From positions 1 to 5,196 of the forward strand of contig JACDBF010000163.1 in assembly GCA_013695055.1 (NCBI GenBank): 5,196 bases of DNA, read 5' to 3'. Below, in pieces: positions 1-4,687 of this stretch. The DNA comes from Actinomycetota bacterium (GTDB lineage Bacteria > Actinomycetota > CADDZG01 > WHSQ01). Positions within the stretch are counted from its first letter, which is position 1. Each line of letters begins with the position of its first letter. The notes under the pieces are model-generated. The model saw only the letters and a program-made list of their open reading frames with translations. It had not been told where the DNA came from and did no database searches. The position numbers and the translations under genes are program-made.

Positions 1-1053
1 CAACAGGCCCGTGTAGGAGGCCGTGGCCACGGAGGCGATGCCCGGGCCGGCCCCCGCCTCCGCTCGGCCGGCGGCGCCGAAGGCGAGGGGGACCACGCAC
101 GAGAGGCCGGCTCCCAGACACCCGAACCCGACCACCCCCGCCCACGGTCGGGTGACCAGCAGAGGAAAGGCGAGGCCCACTGCGGCCAGAACGCCGCACG
201 CCCGGAGCAGGGGAACCGGGCCGATGCGCAGCGCCAGGCGATCTCCGGAAAAGCGTCCCGCCGCCATAGCGAGCGAAAATGTCGCATAGGCGCCGGCGGC
301 CACAGCTTCGCTCGCGAGGAGCGACTCGCGCATGTAGACCGCGCTCCAGTCGTGCGCGGCGCCTTCTGCGAAAACCGCGCAGAAGGCCAGGCCCGCGAGC
401 AGCGCGAGGCCCATGGTGGGGCGCGCAAAGCGGGGGCCGGGCGGCGAGTCGTCGGCGTTCGGATCGTCCCCGATCAACCCGCGGGTGAGAACAAGGCCCG
501 CGATCGCAAGGACGAGAGCGGCTCCAACGAGGTGCGGCGCCGGGCCCCCGCCCAGCTGGATAAGCCCCGCGGTGATCAGGGCGCCCGCGAAACCGCCCAG
601 GCTCCACATGCCGTGAAAGCTGCTTATGAGCGGCCGGCCGTAGTCATGCTGGAGCCCGACTCCGTGAGCGTTCATCGCGACGTCCATGGCCCCCAAACAC
701 GCGCCCAGAAGGACGAGCGACGCTACCAGCCACGCAAAGCTCGGCGCCATCACCGGCAGCGGAAGGACCACACAGCTTGCAACCAGCGTGAGCCGGACGA
801 CGGTGCGTCCCCCACCACGAGCGATGATCGCTCCGGTCAGCAGCATGGCCCCCAGAGCGCCAACCGCCGGGCCCAAGAGGGCCAGACCCAAGGCGCCTTC
901 GCCGAGGCCGAGGTTGGCCTTGATGTAGGGGATCCGGGGAGCCCAGAAGCCGGGCATCGCGCCGTGCACGAAAAAGGCGGCGGCGACCGCGACCCTCGCT
1001 CTCCGCAAGCGGACTGGGGACAAAGACGTTTGGGTGGCGGCGCCGACGCTCAA
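1..1053 (-). CDS. MFS transporter, YbjJ-like, 3' end outside window
   Basis: This is an inner-membrane carrier of the major facilitator superfamily; the substrate is unknown. The frame is open for 351 codons to the window edge, against roughly 380-420 expected for the family, so the last one or two helices are missing. By eye, helices lie near residues 19-38, 52-76, 84-103, 104-125, 144-166, 173-192, 213-231, 247-266, 280-301 and 302-325, with an eleventh starting near 335. Family-typical stretches are GFWAPRIPYIKANLGL (35-50), the SSFHGMWSLGG segment (144-154), EGAAHDWSAVYMR (230-242) and the GRFSGDRLALRIG loop (266-278). I chose the TTG at 1053-1051 because it overlaps the tsaD stop (TTGA) and no ATG or GTG is available before helix 1. 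TTG codons at 1023 and 1008 are alternatives. No clear Shine-Dalgarno sequence precedes any of them, which fits coupling to tsaD. GC is very high (about 77% in 1-240). The MFS assignment is firm, the YbjJ-like subgroup fairly firm, and the substrate cannot be inferred. Confidence 0.88.
   Translation of the reverse strand, partial: MSVGAATQTSLSPVRLRRARVAVAAAFFVHGAMPGFWAPRIPYIKANLGLGEGALGLALLGPAVGALGAMLLTGAIIARGGGRTVVRLTLVASCVVLPLPVMAPSFAWLVASLVLLGACLGAMDVAMNAHGVGLQHDYGRPLISSFHGMWSLGGFAGALITAGLIQLGGGPAPHLVGAALVLAIAGLVLTRGLIGDDPNADDSPPGPRFARPTMGLALLAGLAFCAVFAEGAAHDWSAVYMRESLLASEAVAAGAYATFSLAMAAGRFSGDRLALRIGPVPLLRACGVLAAVGLAFPLLVTRPWAGVVGFGCLGAGLSCVVPLAFGAAGRAEAGAGPGIASVATASYTGLL
361..387. repeat. 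Perfect 10-bp inverted repeat (hairpin) inside the MFS gene
   Basis: The arm gccttctgcg (361-370) is repeated as its exact reverse complement cgcagaaggc (378-387) around a 7-nt loop. It lies in the codons of transmembrane helix 7 (AFCAVFAEG, about residues 223-231). There is no T-tract on either side in either direction, so it does not look like an intrinsic terminator. The inverted repeat is seen directly; any function as an RNA structure is unproven. Confidence 0.7.
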
Positions 1054-2129
1054 CGAATAAGCGGCAGGTTGGGATCGGCCGAGGCCCCCAGGCCCGTGTA
1101 GTTCCCGGCACGCAGCATGGCGCTGCCGCAGGCGGCGATCATCGCCGCATTGTCGGTGCACAGCTCGATCGGAGGGACGTAGAGCGGGAGGCTCCGTTCC
1201 TCGCACGCTGTGGCAAGCGCGCTCCGCAACCCGGAATTCGCGGCGACTCCTCCGCACATAAGCACGCGTTCGGACCCCATGTGCTCGGCGGCGGCCATCG
1301 TCTTTCCAACCTGCATCTCGACCGCGGCTTGCTGGAACGACGCGGCGATGTCTGGAACCGACACCTCGGCCCCGCTCGCCTCCATCTTGCGGACATGGTT
1401 GATGACCGCGGTCTTGAGGCCCGAATAGGAAACGTCGAAGCCCTCGTCGCGGCTCATGGCCCGCGGGAAACGAATCGCACTCGGATCGCCCAGCAGCGAC
1501 AGGCGGTCGATCTCGGGGCCTCCGGGATAGTCGAGCCCGAGAAAACGCGCGACCTTGTCGAACGCCTCGCCGGCAGCGTCGTCGACGGTGCCGCCGAGCA
1601 TCTCGTAGCTGCCGTGATCCTTTACGTAGACCGTCATCGTGTGGCCGCCCGAGATGATCAGCGCGAGGGAGGGCCACTGAACCGGCGGATCGGACAGCAT
1701 CGCCGAGTAGAGATGCCCCTCGAGGTGATTGACGCCAACGAAAGGCACATCGAGCACCGCGGCCATCGACTTCGCCTCGGCCACTCCAACCAGCAAACAC
1801 CCGACGAGACCGGGCCCGAGCGTACCGGCGACCGCATCGATGTCCCAAAAGGTGACGTCTGCCTGCAGCAGCGCTACGCCGATGGCCGGAGTGAGGGCCT
1901 CGATATGCGCGCGCGCCGCGATCTCGGGAACGATGCCCCCGTAGTCCGCATGAAGGTCGGTCTGCGACGCGATCACATTGGACAGGATCTTGCGGCCCCC
2001 CTGGACGACCGCCGCCGACGTTTCGTCGCACGACGTCTCGATGCCCAAGACGAGAGTGGCGTCGTCCCATTCGGCAAAAGGGTCGAGCTTGGTCTCGGCC
2101 GCGGGGTTGGCCAACAGAGTCTCACTCAA
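1050..2129 (-). CDS. tsaD: tRNA N6-adenosine threonylcarbamoyltransferase TsaD
   Basis: This is the catalytic subunit of the t6A enzyme. With TsaB and TsaE it moves the threonylcarbamoyl group from threonylcarbamoyl-AMP to N6 of A37 in tRNAs reading ANN codons, in the cytoplasm. The 359-residue protein shows the whole ASKHA-type fold signature: LGIETSCDETSAAVV (28-42), HADYGGIVPEIAAR (60-73), LGPGLVG (104-110), the metal-binding NHLEGH (H135, H139), ISGGHT (159-164), DDAAGEAFDKVARFLGLDYPGG (183-204), SYSGLKT (234-240), CGGVAANSGLR (292-302) and CTDNAAMIA (324-332, D326 as third metal ligand). The start is TTG at 2129, which overlaps the rimI stop by 8 nt; TTG at 2114 is an alternative. Most family members begin only one to three residues before LGIETS, so this one carries about 25 extra N-terminal residues. 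No ATG, GTG or TTG lies between codon 7 and codon 27, so the extension is hard to explain as a wrong start. No good Shine-Dalgarno sequence is seen; coupling to rimI translation is likely. Confidence 0.96.
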   Translation of the reverse strand: MSETLLANPAAETKLDPFAEWDDATLVLGIETSCDETSAAVVQGGRKILSNVIASQTDLHADYGGIVPEIAARAHIEALTPAIGVALLQADVTFWDIDAVAGTLGPGLVGCLLVGVAEAKSMAAVLDVPFVGVNHLEGHLYSAMLSDPPVQWPSLALIISGGHTMTVYVKDHGSYEMLGGTVDDAAGEAFDKVARFLGLDYPGGPEIDRLSLLGDPSAIRFPRAMSRDEGFDVSYSGLKTAVINHVRKMEASGAEVSVPDIAASFQQAAVEMQVGKTMAAAEHMGSERVLMCGGVAANSGLRSALATACEERSLPLYVPPIELCTDNAAMIAACGSAMLRAGNYTGLGASADPNLPLIR

Positions 2130-2700
2130 TGGAGTCGTCGCTGTCGTCGCCGTCGTCGCTGAGGTCGTCCAGCTCGTCGCGAATGCTCTGCATGCGGCCT
2201 CGATAGGCGGAGGACAGCGCGTCTTCCACGATCATTATGTATGCATCCTCGTTTGTCTCTATGTAGTAGCCCTTGCGGATGCCGGTCGTGATGAATCCAA
2301 ACTTGCCGTACATGCTCATCGCCGCACCATTAGTCACTCGAACCTCTAGTGAGATACGTTCACACCCGCGCGCCAGCGCTTCGTACACCATCGTGAGAAG
2401 CAATCGTGTGCCGACCTTGCGCCCGTGGAAGTCCGGATCAACCGCTATGTTTGTTACGTGCGCTTCCCTGCCGGTGAACATCATGCCTGCGTAGGCGATC
2501 GTGATTCCCTGATGTCGCCCTACAAGGTAGCTGCGTGAGGAACGCTGCGCCAGCTCAGAGAGGAACAACGACGCGCTCCATGGCCGCGGATAAACGCTCG
2601 CCTCGATGGACAGCACTTTCCGGAGATGCCTGCGTCTCATGCGCACGAGCTCGAGATCGTCGATGGGGTACCTGTCGGGGAAACGGGCAACCGCGCTCAT
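2122..2700 (-). CDS. rimI: Ribosomal protein S18-alanine N-acetyltransferase RimI (GNAT)
   Basis: A 192-residue GNAT acetyltransferase that uses acetyl-CoA to acetylate an N-terminal amine, classically alanine 1 of ribosomal protein S18; relatives in high-GC bacteria can have wider targets. Visible parts are a substrate-side segment VYPRPWSASLFLSEL (36-50), the acetyl-CoA motif HVTNIAVDPDFHGRKVGTRLL (81-101), and LEVRVTNGAAMSMYGKFGF (118-136), with E119 and later Y131 and Y145 in the places of the catalytic and binding residues of E. coli RimI. Lys95 stands where the usual R/Q-x-x-G-x-G/A motif has its first glycine. The C-terminus (175-192) is a run of Asp/Glu/Ser beyond the GNAT core; E. 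coli RimI is about 148 residues. I start at ATG 2700 because it overlaps the tsaB stop (ATGA) and has GGAAAG 8 nt upstream. An in-frame ATG at 2730 would add ten residues inside tsaB and is less likely. GC falls to about 53% in 2221-2460. The location between tsaB and tsaD supports RimI over other GNATs. Confidence 0.9.
   Translation of the reverse strand: MSAVARFPDRYPIDDLELVRMRRRHLRKVLSIEASVYPRPWSASLFLSELAQRSSRSYLVGRHQGITIAYAGMMFTGREAHVTNIAVDPDFHGRKVGTRLLLTMVYEALARGCERISLEVRVTNGAAMSMYGKFGFITTGIRKGYYIETNEDAYIMIVEDALSSAYRGRMQSIRDELDDLSDDGDDSDDSIE
2125..2178 (-). other. rimI: Acidic low-complexity tail of RimI (repeated GAC codons)
   Basis: The last 18 codons of rimI encode an Asp/Ser/Glu-rich tail with four Asp-Asp pairs in the final 14 residues, written mainly as GAC-GAC units separated by GGC or AGC. 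The stretch ends inside the start region of tsaD. It lies outside the GNAT fold and is probably disordered. The near-repeat DNA could be prone to gain or loss of triplets. Confidence 0.8.
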
Positions 2701-3407
2701 GCAGGCGTCTTTCCGCGAATGAGATCCCACTCGATGCGTTTTGCGGAGTGACGAAGATAGAGCGGCTTGAGATCGAAGAGAGAATCGGAATCCTCTCGAA
2801 AGAAGCGGGGTAGGGCAAGCTCGACGAGGGCGCGCGCCTCGGGAAACGAGTGGCTCATCGTCCCCATCTCCGCTACCGAGCCAAGCTCTTCGAATACCTC
2901 CCGATATAGGAGCGCGCCGTTCCCGACCATCAGCACTTCCTCGGGTCTCGAGGCGATGCCGATCGCAAGCCTCTCGGGCCGCTCGACTGCGTAGCGAGTC
3001 ATCCTTTGGATTCCTCCGGGAGAGGATCGGTAGAAGGCGTGAAAGACCTCCGAACGACGCGCGTCCAGGACCGCGCAGATGGTCTTGGGCGCGTAGCGGA
3101 TGTCATATGCAAGTAAGTCGAGGCTCGCCATGCCTACGATGGGCACCGACAGCGTCTGTGCAAGCGCCTTGGCCGTGGCCACGCCGGCGCGCGTCCCCGT
3201 GAAGAGACCGGGCCCGAGGCTCACGGCAATGCCCCCGAGGCTGCGGAAACCGAGCCCGGTCTCGTCGAGGCACCATCTGATGGCGGGAAGCAAGAACTCG
3301 TTGTGGCTCGCGCCGCGCGCGACAAGCGCTCCCGCGATCACGCCCTGCTCAGACCCGATCGCAACGCTCGCCTGGGGGGTTGAGGTCTCGATCCCCAGAA
3401 CCAGCAT
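2697..3407 (-). CDS. tsaB: t6A complex scaffold subunit TsaB
   Basis: TsaB is the non-catalytic TsaD paralogue that dimerises with TsaD and recruits TsaE in bacterial t6A synthesis. The 236-residue length is normal. Residues 1-18 (LVLGIETSTPQASVAI) form the first ASKHA strand-loop, SHNEFLLPAIRWCL (34-47) the following helix, and VSLGPGLFTGTRAGVATAKALA (62-83) the diagnostic TsaB segment. DARRSEVFHAFY (115-126) and the C-terminal PLYLRHSAKRIEW (215-227) are also typical. The TsaD metal ligands and CTDN motif are absent, as expected for this subunit. The ATG at 3407 overlaps the tsaE stop by one base (TGATG). GGGG and GGAAAGGG stretches lie upstream, at short and long spacing, and neither is an ideal ribosome binding site. 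The ATGA junction with rimI implies coupled translation. Nothing looks broken. Confidence 0.95.
   Translation of the reverse strand: MLVLGIETSTPQASVAIGSEQGVIAGALVARGASHNEFLLPAIRWCLDETGLGFRSLGGIAVSLGPGLFTGTRAGVATAKALAQTLSVPIVGMASLDLLAYDIRYAPKTICAVLDARRSEVFHAFYRSSPGGIQRMTRYAVERPERLAIGIASRPEEVLMVGNGALLYREVFEELGSVAEMGTMSHSFPEARALVELALPRFFREDSDSLFDLKPLYLRHSAKRIEWDLIRGKTPA
2709..2714 (-). promoter_or_regulatory. Possible ribosome binding site for rimI
   Basis: GGAAAG lies 8 nt before the ATG at 2700, inside the last codons of tsaB. It is a partial match to GGAGG. It favours the ATG that overlaps the tsaB stop over the upstream in-frame ATG at 2730. Confidence 0.4.
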
Positions 3408-4006
3408 CAGGCCCCAGAGCCCTTTCCGTCGTTCACGCCTCTATGGTCGCGTGCACGGGGGATCGGCGCGGACGAAAAGCGAGACCTCTGAGTCGTCTCC
3501 GCCGAGGCCGCGGCCAACAGCGTCTCCGCCGTCTGACTCATCGCCTGAACCTTGCGGCCCCATTCGGCGCCGCGCGGACGAAAGGCTATGACCCGGTCGG
3601 TCGGGTCGTCGGGATTCATGGCCCGGCGCATCTCGACTTCGAGGTATCGGCGGGGCAGCAAAGGCGTGACCGCCTCGCCCCATTCGACGAACATGATGGC
3701 TTCAGGATCGAGCAGCTCCTCGAACCCGAGATCTAACACCTCCTGGAACGAGTTGAGCCGGTAGACGTCCATGTGGACGATTGGATACGCGCCCTCGTAG
3801 TGATGGACGATCACGAAGCTGGGGCTGGTGACCCGCCGGCTCACGCCGAGGGCCGCAGCGACACCCTGAACGAACACGGTCTTGCCGGCCCCCAAGTCGC
3901 CGCTGAGACTAACCACGTCGCCGGGGAGGAGGAGTGGGGCGAGCGACGCTCCGAGGATGCGCGTCTCTTCCACGGAACGGCTCGTGACCGCCACCGCCGA
4001 GGACAT
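3407..4006 (-). CDS. tsaE: t6A complex ATPase subunit TsaE
   Basis: TsaE is a small P-loop ATPase that binds the TsaB-TsaD pair and uses ATP turnover to reset the t6A enzyme between cycles. Seen here are SVEETRILGASLAPLL (11-26), Walker A GDLGAGKT (36-43), the TSPSF switch segment (60-64), HMDVYRL (78-84) with D80, and the Walker B-like FVEWGE (106-111) with E108, followed by LEVEMRR (122-128). All key residues are present. The family is usually about 140-165 residues; this protein has 199. The roughly 50 extra residues (150-199) are Ala/Ser/Thr-rich, then Arg/Gly-rich, match no fold I recognise and look disordered. The start ATG at 4006 is 3 nt after the glycosylase stop (TAG at 4012-4010); there is no obvious Shine-Dalgarno sequence, so it probably depends on upstream translation. 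The frame stays open to a TGA that overlaps the tsaB ATG. Confidence 0.95.
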   Translation of the reverse strand: MSSAVAVTSRSVEETRILGASLAPLLLPGDVVSLSGDLGAGKTVFVQGVAAALGVSRRVTSPSFVIVHHYEGAYPIVHMDVYRLNSFQEVLDLGFEELLDPEAIMFVEWGEAVTPLLPRRYLEVEMRRAMNPDDPTDRVIAFRPRGAEWGRKVQAMSQTAETLLAAASAETTQRSRFSSAPIPRARDHRGVNDGKGSGA

Positions 4007-4009
4007 CGG

Positions 4010-4663
4010 CTAGAAGAGGCCGAGCTGCGCCGAGTCGGGCTCCCGGTCCGGCGTCTCATCCAGGCGAACGCGGGGTTCCGACAACAAGGTCTTCACGACC
4101 TGGAAGTCCATCCGCAGCGCGTCGATGGGGCTAAGGCCACCGAAGCGTCCACCTCTCAGAGCAGCGGCAGGATGGAAGGTCGGCACCACCGTTGCGCCGA
4201 GCCTCGAATACTTCTGCCCACGGGCCCGGGTGATGCCGATCTGCTCTTGAAGGATGAAGCGAGTGGCGAAGTTGCCGAGAGTCACGATCACCTTCGGGCG
4301 CATATGGGCGAGCTGCGCTTCGAGGTAGGGGCGGCAGCTTTCGATCTCGTCTGGTTGCGGGTCGCGATTGCCCGGCGGACGGCACTTGATGACGTTGACG
4401 ATGGCGGCGGTCGATCGGTCGAGGCCGATCTCCGCCAAGAGCTTGTCGAGCAGCTGACCCGCAGCTCCGACGAAGGCGATGCCCTGCTTGTCCTCGTGAA
4501 ACCCCGGGGCCTCACCTATGAATAGGAGGTCGGAGTCGAGGTTGCCGGCGGCCCAGACGACCTGGGTGCGCCCTTCGGCGAGCCTGCACTTGGTGCAGGA
4601 CAACGCCTCGTTTCGAATGCCGTCGATGTCCACGTCCGGCCCCCGTTCTGTGTCTCTATCCAT
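4010..4663 (-). CDS. Uracil-DNA glycosylase, family 4 (UDGa), Fe-S
   Basis: This enzyme removes uracil from DNA, the first step of base-excision repair after cytosine deamination or dUMP incorporation. The 217 residues carry the four cysteines of the [4Fe-4S] cluster: C23 and C26 (CTKC), C94 (KCRPPGNRDP) and C110 (ESCRPYL). Motif 1 is GEAPGFHEDKQG (50-61) and motif 2 is FHPAAALR (163-170). GEAPG with Glu51 indicates family 4; family 5 has GDAPG-type motifs, and UDGX has GEQPG plus an Arg/His-rich loop that is absent here. The protein ends in QLGLF, like a beta-clamp-binding peptide. The ATG at 4663 leaves a 24-nt gap after the peptidase gene, and no clear ribosome binding site precedes it. 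A GTG at 4633 (codon 11), preceded by a G-rich stretch, would still keep all motifs and is a real alternative start. The 3-nt spacing to tsaE suggests co-transcription. Confidence 0.93.
   Translation of the reverse strand: MDRDTERGPDVDIDGIRNEALSCTKCRLAEGRTQVVWAAGNLDSDLLFIGEAPGFHEDKQGIAFVGAAGQLLDKLLAEIGLDRSTAAIVNVIKCRPPGNRDPQPDEIESCRPYLEAQLAHMRPKVIVTLGNFATRFILQEQIGITRARGQKYSRLGATVVPTFHPAAALRGGRFGGLSPIDALRMDFQVVKTLLSEPRVRLDETPDREPDSAQLGLF
4013..4027 (-). other. C-terminal QLGLF, beta-clamp-binding-like peptide of the glycosylase
   Basis: The last five codons of the glycosylase gene encode Q213-L-G-L-F217, right before the TAG stop. The bacterial clamp-binding consensus is QL(S/D)LF, so only the central residue differs. 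It follows an acidic, Pro-containing linker (about 201-212) that looks flexible. The sequence match is direct; binding to DnaN is an inference. Confidence 0.55.
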
Positions 4664-4687
4664 GCGAGCTTTGGTTCGGAGGTGCGA
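4664..4687 (-). other. Short intergenic gap before the glycosylase gene
   Basis: These 24 nt are the longest non-coding stretch in the window. I see no hairpin with a T-tract, no convincing -10/-35 pair and no GGAGG, so it looks like a plain spacer within an operon rather than a promoter or terminator. Confidence 0.6.

Noticed and set aside
21..32. 12-bp perfect palindrome ccgtggccacgg
   Set aside because: It lies in a region of about 77% GC inside the MFS codons, has no loop or partner site, and short GC palindromes are expected there.
352..1101. Plus-strand open frame (249 codons) opposite the MFS gene
   Set aside because: Its Arg/Gln/Gly-rich sequence matches nothing, while the minus-strand frame gives clear MFS helices and motifs.
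644..1111. Minus-strand ATG frame (155 codons) beginning inside tsaD
   Set aside because: It is in a different frame from the MFS protein, very Arg/Gly-rich and without membrane segments; the TTG frame at 1053 carries the real protein.
1281..2162. Long plus-strand open frame (293 codons) opposite tsaD
   Set aside because: It mirrors tsaD on the other strand, is Arg-rich with no recognisable domain, and tsaD has full family motifs. High GC makes antisense stops rare.
2122..2730. Upstream ATG at 2730 as the rimI start
   Set aside because: It would extend ten residues into tsaB with no family similarity; ATG 2700 has the ATGA overlap and a possible GGAAAG site.
3773..4525. Plus-strand open frame (250 codons) across the glycosylase and tsaE
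   Set aside because: It runs antisense through two well-supported genes and shows no domain or start signal.
4664..4687. Possible promoter or terminator between the peptidase and glycosylase genes
   Set aside because: Only 24 nt, with no convincing hairpin plus T-run and no -10/-35 pair.
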